Shown: positions 16,924-25,716 of the stretch, piece by piece
How positions within the stretch are numbered: the first letter of the stretch is position 1
Layout of the letters: each line of letters starts with the position of its first letter
Assembly: GCA_016188265.1 (NCBI GenBank)
Contig: JACPID010000009.1
Location: forward strand, 1 to 45,009
Source: Candidatus Woesearchaeota archaeon
Lineage (GTDB): Archaea; Nanobdellota; Nanobdellia; Woesearchaeales; ARS49
DNA length: 45,009 nt
Direction: 5' to 3'
Position numbers and translations under genes: made by a program
Notes under the pieces: model-generated
Told to the model about the DNA's origin: nothing
The model's database searches: none
The model's input: only the letters and a program-made list of their open reading frames with translations

Positions 16924-17953
16924 TGGGAGTTAACCTTCGTGATTTATTCGAAAGAAAACCGATTGATTTAGAATCACTTGCTGGTAAAAGGTTAGTTATT
17001 GATGGGTATAATATTTTATATCAGTTTCTTACAACAATTCGAGCTCCTGACGGTAGTTTGTTTACTAATAAAAAAGGCAGAGTGACTTCTCATTTAATAG
17101 GCTTATTTTCAAGAACAACTCATTTTCTTGATAAGGGTCTTTTACCAATGTTTGTATTTGATGGTGAGGTTCCAAAATTAAAGAAAAAAGAAATAGAACG
17201 TAGGGCAGAAATAAAGAGAGCGGCAAAAAAGTTATATGAACATGCAAAAAAAGAAGAAGATATAACCTCGATGTATAAATATGCTGCTAGAACTGCAATA
17301 TTAACAAGGCCTATGGTTGATGATGCTAAGGAATTATTAAGTTTATTGGGAATTCCAGTTGTTCAAGCTCCAAGTGAAGGTGAAGCACAAGCTTCTTTTA
17401 TGGTTAAACAAGGCGATGCTTGGGCGGTTATAAGCCAGGATTTTGATAGCTTGCTTTATGGAACTCCTAGGCTCATTCAAAATCTTTCAATAGTTGGAAG
17501 AAGAAAAAAGCAGGAACATTAGCGTATGAGAATATAACACCTCTTTTTATTGAACTTCAATCAAATCTTAAAAAGTTAGGTATTAATCAGGATCAGTTGA
17601 TAGTTCTTGCTATATTAGTTGGTACTGATTATCATCCTGGCGGAATTAAAGGCATAGGCCCTAAAAACGCTTTAAAACTTGTTAAAGAGTATAAACATGA
17701 TTTTTCTTCTTTATTTAAGTTTGTTAATTGGGATGAACATTGTTCAGTTGATTGGAAAGAAATATATGATCTTTTTAAGAATATGCCTGTTATTAAAGAT
17801 TATGATACAACTTTTAAATTAATTAATAAAGAAGAGATTTATAATTTTTTAATTGAAAAAAATGATTTCAGCCAAGATAGAGTTACAAAAGCCATTGAAA
17901 GCCTTATAAAAAAACAAGAAAAGAGAACTCAAAAATCTTTAGGTGATTTTTAA
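16923..17953 (+). CDS. fen: Flap endonuclease FEN1, requiring a -1 frameshift at 17504-17510
   Basis: ORFs 16923..17522 and 17597..17953 are the N- and C-terminal parts of one XPG/FEN1 protein. A -1 slip at AAAAAAG gives RRKKAGTLAYENITPLFIELQ...LVGTDYHPGGIKGIGPKNAL. Confidence 0.88.
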
Positions 17954-17954
17954 T

Positions 17955-18800
17955 ATGCGATTTCTTAAAGAGGCACTTAAAAAGAAACTTTCTAAAAAAG
18001 AATTAAATGAATTAAAAACTAGTTTTGATATTATTGGCGATATTGCGGTTATTGAAATTTCAGAAACTCTTGAGAAAAAAGAAAAGTTAATTGCTAATAC
18101 TCTTCTTAATCTTGTAAAGAACATTAAAACAGTATTTAAGAAATCAGGAGGGCATTATGGCAGGTATAGAAGGCAGAAATTGGTTTTTTTAAGTGGAGAA
18201 AAAAAAACAGAAACTGTTCATAGAGAAAGTAATGTTCAAATAAAATTAGATGTATTAAAATGTTATTTTAGCCCTCGTTTAAGCCATGAACGCTTAAGAA
18301 TTGCAAATCAAATAAAAAAAAATGAAAATGTTCTTGTAATGTTTTCAGGAGTTGCGCCTTATCCTCTTGTTTTAGCAAAAAATTCACCTGTAAATAAAGT
18401 TTTTGGAATAGAGGTTAATCCAGTTGCTCATAAATATGCAGTTGAAAATGTTATAAAAAATAAGCAAGAAAATAAAATTAGCTTAATAAATGGTGATGTT
18501 AAAAAAGTTATTCCTTTAATCAAGGAAAAATTTGATCGCATAATAATGCCTCTTCCTAAAACTTCTGAAGAGTTTCTTCCAATTGCTTTTTTTGTTTCAA
18601 AACCAAAAACATTAATTCATTATTATTCTTTTTATCCTGAAGAAGAAATTGATTCTGCTAAAAAAAATATTTTAACAATATGCAAAAAAAGCAAGGTATC
18701 TTGTAAAATTTTAAATATTGTTAGAGCAGGGCAATCAGCACCAAGAATATATAGGTATTGTTTTGATATTCTTATTATTAATCAGCATAGAGCGCTATGA
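17955..18800 (+). CDS. Trm5-type tRNA (guanine-N1) methyltransferase
   Basis: GHYGRYRRQKLVFLSGEKKTETVHRESNVQIKLDVLKCYFSPRLSHERLRIA...VFGIEVNPVAHKYAVENV. Confidence 0.85.
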   Translation: MRFLKEALKKKLSKKELNELKTSFDIIGDIAVIEISETLEKKEKLIANTLLNLVKNIKTVFKKSGGHYGRYRRQKLVFLSGEKKTETVHRESNVQIKLDVLKCYFSPRLSHERLRIANQIKKNENVLVMFSGVAPYPLVLAKNSPVNKVFGIEVNPVAHKYAVENVIKNKQENKISLINGDVKKVIPLIKEKFDRIIMPLPKTSEEFLPIAFFVSKPKTLIHYYSFYPEEEIDSAKKNILTICKKSKVSCKILNIVRAGQSAPRIYRYCFDILIINQHRAL

Positions 18801-18858
18801 AGAAGTGAATCCCATTTGAGCCAGCAATGGCGATGATAAATAATGGAAGTCTGAGCGC
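18792..18858 (+). ncRNA. Candidate C/D-box sRNA
   Basis: Terminal stem gcgct/agcgc; C-like ATGAAGA (18797-18803), D'-like TTGA (18816-18819), C'-like ATGATAA (18833-18839), D CTGA (18851-18854); 12- and 11-nt guides. Confidence 0.45.
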
Positions 18859-18867
18859 GTGCAATTT

Positions 18868-19153
18868 AAACACTAAGATTCCACTAGTGTTTCACTAGTG
18901 GTTTAGTAGTGGTTCTCAAAAAGCCACGCTTTTTGGAACGTCAGAAATAGCCACTCGCAATCTCCTTGCTTCAGCTCGGAGTAAGAGGGCGATTTCTGAG
19001 CGTGATCAAGAACACGCCACGGGCTTTAGCCCGGCGGTTCTTGACACACCGAAAATGTTTTGCATTTTCGATTGAATCTTGGTGTGCTCAAGCACTAGAA
19101 AATCGAAGATTTTCTGTGCACAGAAAATGCGTTGCATTTTCTTGTGAACCACT
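18868..19153. repeat. Dispersed multi-hairpin repeat, copy 1 (with extra ~106-nt central module)
   Basis: 72-nt segment (18868-18939) and 108-nt segment (19046-19153) recur at 37202-37379; segment identities 71/72 and 108/108. Confidence 0.92.
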
Positions 19154-20280
19154 GGATGCTGAAACGCAGAAATAAAATCAAACTCTTTGACTTTTGTTCT
19201 ATTTTCCCTTATTGCAAAATATCCTGCTTCTGTTGCAACAGCATTTATTTCTGCACCACTTAATCCTTCCATTAGCTTAACTATTTCAGCTTCATCAATA
19301 TTTTCAAATTGCATTTTTTTAGTGTGGATTCTAAATATATCTTTTATAGCTTCTGCATTTGGCAATGAAACTTCAATAAGCCTATCTAATCTTCCAGGCC
19401 GCATTAATGCTTTATCAATAATATCTTTTCTATTTGTACACCCTATTACTTTAACATTATCTAATGGATCAAATCCATCAATTTCTGCAAGTAACTGCAT
19501 AAATGTTCTCTGTACTTCACGCTCTCCACTTGTGCCTATATCAACCCTCATTGCTGCAATAGCATCAAGTTCATCGATGAAAACAATACTTGGTGCTTTT
19601 TCTCTTGCAAGTTCAAAAATATCTCTTACAAGTTTTGCACCTTCACCAATGAATTTTTGCACAAGTTCACTGCCTACCATTTCTATAAATGTTGAATTTG
19701 TACTTCTTGCTACTGCTTTTGCAAGAAGCGTTTTTCCAGTTCCAGGAGGGCCGTATAACAAAATTCCTTTAGGCGGTTGAATGCCTACTTTTTTGAAAAG
19801 TTCAGGTTTTTTAAGTGGCAGTTCAATAACTTCTTTTATTTCCTGTTCTTGATGTTTTAATCCTCCTATGCATTCCCAAGAAACATTTGGTTTTTCAATT
19901 ATAATAAATTGTTCTACATCAAAACGTTTGCTTTTTCCTATTTTTTGAACTATTGTTAAATTTTTTTGTTCTGCTAAAGCAGAATCACCTGGTTTTACGT
20001 CTTTACAATTTTTAGATACCTCTACAAAGAATTCATTGCCATTAGGCAGCCTAATTATTGCTTTGTCATTAACTAAATCGCGAATTTCACAGGATATTAA
20101 AGGTGTTCTTTTATATTTTTCCAATTCTTTTTCTAGATTAAATATGCTTTCTTTAAGAAAACGATTTTCTTCTTCTAATCCATGAATATGTGTTGTGTAA
20201 GAATAAAATACACCATCTATAGACGTGTTTGAATTATTAGTTATATTATCTGTTTTGTCATTCGAAGACATTAAATTCAT
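19006..20280 (-). CDS. pan: Proteasome-activating nucleotidase (PAN) with C-terminus replaced by repeat-encoded sequence
   Basis: Coiled coil, OB domain and AAA motifs YGPPGTGKTLLAKAVA, IVFIDELDAI, ALMRPGRLDRLIEV. Residues after ...EFDFISAFQHP are encoded by the repeat at 19006-19153. Confidence 0.9.
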   Translation of the reverse strand: MNLMSSNDKTDNITNNSNTSIDGVFYSYTTHIHGLEEENRFLKESIFNLEKELEKYKRTPLISCEIRDLVNDKAIIRLPNGNEFFVEVSKNCKDVKPGDSALAEQKNLTIVQKIGKSKRFDVEQFIIIEKPNVSWECIGGLKHQEQEIKEVIELPLKKPELFKKVGIQPPKGILLYGPPGTGKTLLAKAVARSTNSTFIEMVGSELVQKFIGEGAKLVRDIFELAREKAPSIVFIDELDAIAAMRVDIGTSGEREVQRTFMQLLAEIDGFDPLDNVKVIGCTNRKDIIDKALMRPGRLDRLIEVSLPNAEAIKDIFRIHTKKMQFENIDEAEIVKLMEGLSGAEINAVATEAGYFAIRENRTKVKEFDFISAFQHPVVHKKMQRIFCAQKIFDFLVLEHTKIQSKMQNIFGVSRTAGLKPVACS

Positions 20281-20314
20281 GAGTGTTTAAATTTGTATTT
20301 AAATCTTACGATAT

Positions 20315-20354
20315 TAGTATTTCCGAGTTCGCTTTCGCTCACTCAGAAAATACT
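20315..20354. repeat. ~40-bp imperfect palindromic element, copy 1
   Basis: tagtatttccgagttcgctttcgctcactcagaaaatacta; related to 28574-28611 and 30909-30947. Confidence 0.75.
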
Positions 20355-20374
20355 ATAATTAAAATGTGGAATGG

Positions 20375-21502
20375 TTATCTAGTGATTGCTAATTTTTCTA
20401 ATTCTTCTTTCATATTTTTAATTTTTGGATTTTCAAAATGTTTTCTTATGGGTTCAAGTTTTTTTACTAAAAAATCAGCAACTGCTTGTTTTAAGTCCAT
20501 TGGGTGCAGTTCTCCTTTTTCAAATATTTTTTCTAATTTTTCGTATTTTTCAAAGCTTACATCTCCTCCGAATTTTGAAGGGCGTTTTATTTCTAAAACT
20601 GAGCCTTCTTCTAGAATTAGGTTTTTTGCCCAGTCAAGAACAGGATTGTATATAATTTCTTTTTCAGGACAAAATGCTTTTCTTACTTTTTTTTGAATTT
20701 CTTCAGGAGAATCTGTTATGAATACTGCAGAGTCAGGTTGTGATTTACTCATTTTCATTGCAGACATTACTTCTGGAAAGGTTTCTTTAGCAATAGGCCA
20801 AGTTGGAGGTTGTTGTAATCCAAGAAGTAAATGGTGGTGAATTGCAATAGGTTTGTATTTTTTTTTATTATATTCAAGTGGATTTGTTTTTAGTTTTAAT
20901 GCAACTTCTCTAGCAATAACATGTGCTTTTCTTTGGTCAATGCCTGCATGTGCAATATTAACTTCTTGAATAAATATGTCTGCAACTTGCATAGGGGGAT
21001 AAACTAGTTTTGCAAAATCTACACTTTCTCCTTCTTTTCTTCCCATTATTGTAATAGAACGCTGGATTCTTCCTAAAGTTGTTTGTTTTGATACATCAAT
21101 GAATGTTTGCCAGTACTTATCATTATTATGATACAAGTCGCTTCCAAGAACAAATTTAATTTTATCAGGGTCTCCTCCAACACATTTTAGAGATGCTTTA
21201 AGCCCTTCTTTAAAATAACTGACTCCTATTTTTTTTATAACTTCAATATCACCACCAAGTTTATCATTTATCCAAGAGTGCCAGTCAGCTAGAAATATTG
21301 AGCATTTTACTCCTGCTTTTTGTAAATCTCTTACTTTACTCATGCATTGGAGGCCTGTTCCTAAATGAATTTTTCCAGAAATTTCAAAACCAATGTAGTG
21401 TTTTAATGGGATTCCAGTTTCTAACATCCAGTTTAAATCATCTTCTACTAAAACTTCATGTGTTTTTTTCTTAATAAGTGCGCTTTTTTCTTCAATATCC
21501 AT
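20375..21502 (-). CDS. tyrS: Tyrosyl-tRNA synthetase
   Basis: GFEISGKIHLGTGL, ADWHSWINDKLGG, KMSKSQPDSAVF. Confidence 0.94.
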   Translation of the reverse strand: MDIEEKSALIKKKTHEVLVEDDLNWMLETGIPLKHYIGFEISGKIHLGTGLQCMSKVRDLQKAGVKCSIFLADWHSWINDKLGGDIEVIKKIGVSYFKEGLKASLKCVGGDPDKIKFVLGSDLYHNNDKYWQTFIDVSKQTTLGRIQRSITIMGRKEGESVDFAKLVYPPMQVADIFIQEVNIAHAGIDQRKAHVIAREVALKLKTNPLEYNKKKYKPIAIHHHLLLGLQQPPTWPIAKETFPEVMSAMKMSKSQPDSAVFITDSPEEIQKKVRKAFCPEKEIIYNPVLDWAKNLILEEGSVLEIKRPSKFGGDVSFEKYEKLEKIFEKGELHPMDLKQAVADFLVKKLEPIRKHFENPKIKNMKEELEKLAITR

Positions 21503-21591
21503 TCTTAACTAATTTTGAAGAAGATCTTTTTAAAACTTTCTTGTCCACTATCAAAATCTTTATATAATACTTAGTCCTCTACAATATTGAT

Positions 21592-21873
21592 ATGGCTGTA
21601 GAACAAAATAATGATAAAAAAGAACGGCGTTTTTCACGTTCTCTTCTTGGTAAAACTGTTGTTAGTAAGAGTGGAAAACGTTTTGGAGAAGTAGGAGATA
21701 TAACTTTTGAAGTTAAGAGTGGGGAGCTTATTCATTTGGTTCTAAAAAATGAAACTTCATATACTGATAAATTATCACTTGAAAAGTCAAAAGAAGGGTA
21801 TTTGCTTATTCCATTTTCTGCGGTTATTGCAGTTGGAGATTTCTTAGTTGTTAGTGAAGAAGATATTTTATAA
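21592..21873 (+). CDS. PRC-barrel domain protein
   Basis: LLGKTVVSKSGKRFGEVGDITFEVKSGEL. Confidence 0.8.
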   Translation: MAVEQNNDKKERRFSRSLLGKTVVSKSGKRFGEVGDITFEVKSGELIHLVLKNETSYTDKLSLEKSKEGYLLIPFSAVIAVGDFLVVSEEDIL

Positions 21874-21925
21874 GTTTTACCTTTCACCCGATAATTATAT
21901 AAAATAAGCGTATATTCTTTTCTTT

Positions 21926-22891
21926 ATGATTGATGAATCATTTTTATGGGTAGAAAAGTACAGGCCTAGATGTTTTTCTGATATTCAAGGCCAAACAACA
22001 ATTGTAGAGCGTGTAAGTGCATTTGTTAAACAAAAGAATTTACCACATTTATTATTTTCAGGGCCTGCTGGTGTGGGAAAAAGTTCTTTAGCTATTGTTA
22101 TTGCCAGGGAATTATTTGGTGATTCATGGAAACAAAATTTTCTTGAACTTAATGCAAGTGATGATAGAGGTATTGATGTTGTTCGTAATCAAGTAAAAGA
22201 TTTTGCAAGAACAAAACCCTTAGGTGAGGTTCCTTTTAAGCTGATTTTTCTTGATGAGAGTGATGCTTTAACAAAAGAAGCACAGCAGGCATTGAGAAGG
22301 ACTATGGAAAATTTCACTACATCTACTCGTTTTTTATTGTCTTGTAATTATGCTTCAAAGATTATAGAGCCTATTCAAAGTAGATGTGTTGTATTTAAGT
22401 TCCGTCCTTTAGATAAAACTCAAGTTTTTAGCATTATTGATAAAATTTCAAAACAAGAAAACTTAAAAATATCCGAAGAATCAAAACAAGCTCTTTTTGA
22501 AGTTTCAGAAGGAGATTGTAGAAGGTTGGAAAATACTCTTCAGAGTTGTGCAGCTTTAAAAAAAGAAATAAAGCCAGAGGTTATTTTTTCTCTTGCAAAT
22601 TCAGCAAAACCTGAGGAAATCAAGTTGGTTCTTGAACTTGCGCTAAAAGGTGATTTTATTAATGCGAGAAATAAATTGCTTGATGTTATGCTTGAAAATG
22701 GGCTTTCAGGGCTTGATATTATTAAACAAATTCAAAAATCTGTTTGGGATCTTTCTATTGACGGTAAACAAAAGGTGATTTTAATAGACAAAATAGGAGA
22801 TATAGAGTTTCGCATGGTTGAGGGAAGCGACGAGTTTTTACAGTTAGAAGCGCTTATTGCTTATTTTACTCTTCAACATGCTTCACAGTAA
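21926..22891 (+). CDS. rfcS: Replication factor C small subunit
   Basis: WVEKYRPRCFSDIQGQ, FSGPAGVGKSSLA, FLDESDALTKEAQQALRRTME, SCNYASKIIEPIQSRC. Confidence 0.95.
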   Translation: MIDESFLWVEKYRPRCFSDIQGQTTIVERVSAFVKQKNLPHLLFSGPAGVGKSSLAIVIARELFGDSWKQNFLELNASDDRGIDVVRNQVKDFARTKPLGEVPFKLIFLDESDALTKEAQQALRRTMENFTTSTRFLLSCNYASKIIEPIQSRCVVFKFRPLDKTQVFSIIDKISKQENLKISEESKQALFEVSEGDCRRLENTLQSCAALKKEIKPEVIFSLANSAKPEEIKLVLELALKGDFINARNKLLDVMLENGLSGLDIIKQIQKSVWDLSIDGKQKVILIDKIGDIEFRMVEGSDEFLQLEALIAYFTLQHASQ

Positions 22892-23798
22892 GATCTGTTT
22901 GTGTTCTTTGATTATAATCATACATTAAATCTATGAATACAGGTTTTTCATAATCACCTAATTCTTCAAATGTTTGTGTGCAAGAAATTGTTTTTTTGTT
23001 ATTGTAAAGTGTTGCAGTTCCTGTTACAGCACTGCCTTCTTTTGATAAAAATCCGCTGCAATCTAGTCCTGGAAGTCCTGTGTCAATTTTTAAAAATACT
23101 TTATTTCTTTTCTTTTCAACTTCGCACCCACCGCTTTTTTGTTCATAAACAGAGCCGTCTCCTACATGAACTAAGTCAAAAATAAACCTTATCTTATTTT
23201 TTCCAAGTGGTGTTTGTCTCATGTTTTGTACGTGAAGAGGAGCTCCTGAATTTGCAACATCTTGATCGCTTGTTACTTTGCAAAAGTCTTCAGAGGGTTT
23301 TTGCAGGTCTTTTCTTACACATAATTTTGTTAATGCTTCTGTTTTATATAAGTAGCATACATCTGTAACAAGTGGAAGTGTAATTTGAGATCCTTTAATA
23401 GGTGTTATGTGTTTGAGGCCTTTGAATTCTATAAATTCAGGAGAACTGTCTATTATATTGCCTTCTGAATCCAATTGCATTGAAAGTAAATCATTTTCAG
23501 GATGTAGTGTAAATTCTGTTTCTGTTTTGCTAAATTCTTCAGGATGAATTCCTGTTAATCTTATTGTTGCATCTTCTTTTTTAACATCGCTTTCTCCTTG
23601 ATTTTTTAGTTTTACAACAACATTAAATTCATCATCTACATCATTTACTTCAGAACGCAGATTATCAAATGTAGCAATAACTGCATCTTTTCCTCCTATA
23701 AATTTTTTTTTAGTAGCAACTTCTTTTTTTTCTTCAGCACAGCCAGCTAGTAAAATTATACAAATTAAAATTCCAATAAATACGCTCTTTTTAATCAT
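22866..23798 (-). CDS. Predicted lipoprotein, unknown function
   Basis: Signal plus lipobox ILLAGCAEEKK. Confidence 0.7.
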   Translation of the reverse strand: MIKKSVFIGILICIILLAGCAEEKKEVATKKKFIGGKDAVIATFDNLRSEVNDVDDEFNVVVKLKNQGESDVKKEDATIRLTGIHPEEFSKTETEFTLHPENDLLSMQLDSEGNIIDSSPEFIEFKGLKHITPIKGSQITLPLVTDVCYLYKTEALTKLCVRKDLQKPSEDFCKVTSDQDVANSGAPLHVQNMRQTPLGKNKIRFIFDLVHVGDGSVYEQKSGGCEVEKKRNKVFLKIDTGLPGLDCSGFLSKEGSAVTGTATLYNNKKTISCTQTFEELGDYEKPVFIDLMYDYNQRTQTDLTVKHVEE

Positions 23799-23852
23799 TA
23801 TTTATTCTAAATGTTAGTTTTTTATATAAATATTTCGCCAACTGTATAGTTT

Positions 23853-24788
23853 TTAGCTTGGTGTTTGTAGTATTTCTATATTTTTTGAAATGCTTTGCCG
23901 GTATCCATATCTTAATACAACACTAATAGGAACTACTACTCCGCCTGCAGGTTCTGTTGATGTGTCATATTCGCAGGTAAAACTTCCTTTATTTCCTGTT
24001 AATCTTATAAAATTATTTTGCGCCAGTCCTTTACAGCTTAGTTTAATGCTAGTAATTCCTATTTTAACATCAACAACATTTACTAAATCTATTTCATTAT
24101 AACTCAAAATTTGGTCTGCATAAGGGCTGCATCTATTGACTGCGTTTTCTTGGAAAACAATTCCTCCACCAACATTGCTAACATGTACTCTTAATAGTGT
24201 TTTTCCTTTTCTTGGCTCAACTTCAATTAAGTTTATTGATATTGGCGCTCCTTGTGTTCCTAAGCCAATGTTTGATGGTGTGCATGCTTTTCTTAATGTT
24301 GTTCTTCCAAATGGGTCTGGATCAATGCATAAAGTTCCTTCAGCAATACTTTCATAAATATAGCATGCTGTTGCTACAAGTTTTACAGGGTATTTTGAAA
24401 TTGTTAATTTGTCAATATACCCTTTAAATTCAACAAAATCTGTATTTATTGTAGTTGGTTGTTCTATTGTTTTGCCTTCAATTTTAGGCATTGCTTCTCC
24501 TGTAAAAGGAATTCCTGTAATTATTCTATGATCAAACCCGCTTAAGTAAATTCTATCTGCAGGTTTTCCAAGAATTGTTGCTCCTCTATTTTCAATTTCA
24601 AGCAATGCATTAAATTGTTCTTGATCATAAAGCCTAAAAGGTGGTTGATTTTCAATAAAACGCATAAACAGTCCTTGCGAGCCTGTTCTAAACTGTCCTG
24701 AAGGTGCTTCTCTTTCTTTTTCTCGGGGTGTGCAGCTAACTAAAATTAGCAAAATCATAATCATAATTAAAAAATAATTTTGCTTCAT
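23853..24788 (-). CDS. Predicted lipoprotein, unknown function
   Basis: Signal plus lipobox-like ILVSCTPREKE. Confidence 0.7.
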   Translation of the reverse strand: MKQNYFLIMIMILLILVSCTPREKEREAPSGQFRTGSQGLFMRFIENQPPFRLYDQEQFNALLEIENRGATILGKPADRIYLSGFDHRIITGIPFTGEAMPKIEGKTIEQPTTINTDFVEFKGYIDKLTISKYPVKLVATACYIYESIAEGTLCIDPDPFGRTTLRKACTPSNIGLGTQGAPISINLIEVEPRKGKTLLRVHVSNVGGGIVFQENAVNRCSPYADQILSYNEIDLVNVVDVKIGITSIKLSCKGLAQNNFIRLTGNKGSFTCEYDTSTEPAGGVVVPISVVLRYGYRQSISKNIEILQTPS

Positions 24789-24819
24789 TTTTATTGTATT
24801 ATATACCCTTAGCTACTAT

Positions 24820-25716
24820 TTAATATTTGCTCTCAATGCGCATATCTTGTGTTATTGTTTGTACGTAGCCATATTCAAGTTCTATGCTAAGAGGTATAGA
24901 AAATGTTCCTTCTTTTTTTGTAAATGTTTTTGGTGATGTACAAATAATACTTTCTTCTTGTTCAGTAAGTTTTAATTGTGTTTTTGTACAATCAAGTTCA
25001 TCTTCTTGAAGATGCACTTTTGCATTTACAAGATTATATGCTGATTTTGGTATTGCTCTTCCAAGACAGTACTGTCCTGAATATTCAAGATCAAGAACTT
25101 GTCCTTTTCCAATATTTTTAATGCTTATTTTGAAAACAGGCTGTACGCCATTTTTCACAGGAATCATTAATGGTTCTATTTTTGTTATTGTAATAGGTGC
25201 GCCTTGGCCGCCTGTGTATGTTTTTTCAATAACTTTGCATTCTTTTGTTTTATCTTGCTCTTCTGGTTTAGTGTCAATGCAGGTTGTTAGTCCTGCGCTT
25301 GTTTTATTAGGAAAACATGCTGTAAAACTTAATCCTGTTGTTAACCCTTCAAGTTGCGGTCCTAGGCTTTTTGTTTTTCCTCGTAATTGAATTCTAGCAA
25401 AGCCTCCTCTTGGATTATCAATTGTTTTGCCTTCAATTCTTAACACTCCTCTGTTTTTTTCCAAATCAACATATTGGTTTTCATATCCTAAAACATACAC
25501 TCCATTTGTGATTTCACTAGTTCCTTTATTATAAATATTAACAAGAACAGTGAAAGGTGTTTCTTCAAATATTTTTTTAGGAGGCAGTTCTTTTTCAAAC
25601 AGCATTTCAAGTGCTTGAGTTCCAACTTCTATGCTTGAAATATCAGGTGTTTTAACTCCTGTTTGTTTGCATGCAAATAAAAGCATTAATAGCATGATAA
25701 TTATTTTTTTGTTCAT
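24820..25716 (-). CDS. Predicted lipoprotein, unknown function
   Basis: Signal plus lipobox-like LLFACKQTG. Confidence 0.7.
   Translation of the reverse strand: MNKKIIIMLLMLLFACKQTGVKTPDISSIEVGTQALEMLFEKELPPKKIFEETPFTVLVNIYNKGTSEITNGVYVLGYENQYVDLEKNRGVLRIEGKTIDNPRGGFARIQLRGKTKSLGPQLEGLTTGLSFTACFPNKTSAGLTTCIDTKPEEQDKTKECKVIEKTYTGGQGAPITITKIEPLMIPVKNGVQPVFKISIKNIGKGQVLDLEYSGQYCLGRAIPKSAYNLVNAKVHLQEDELDCTKTQLKLTEQEESIICTSPKTFTKKEGTFSIPLSIELEYGYVQTITQDMRIESKY

Noticed and set aside
19187-19780. 197-aa plus-strand ORF
   Set aside because: Antisense to the conserved AAA core of PAN.
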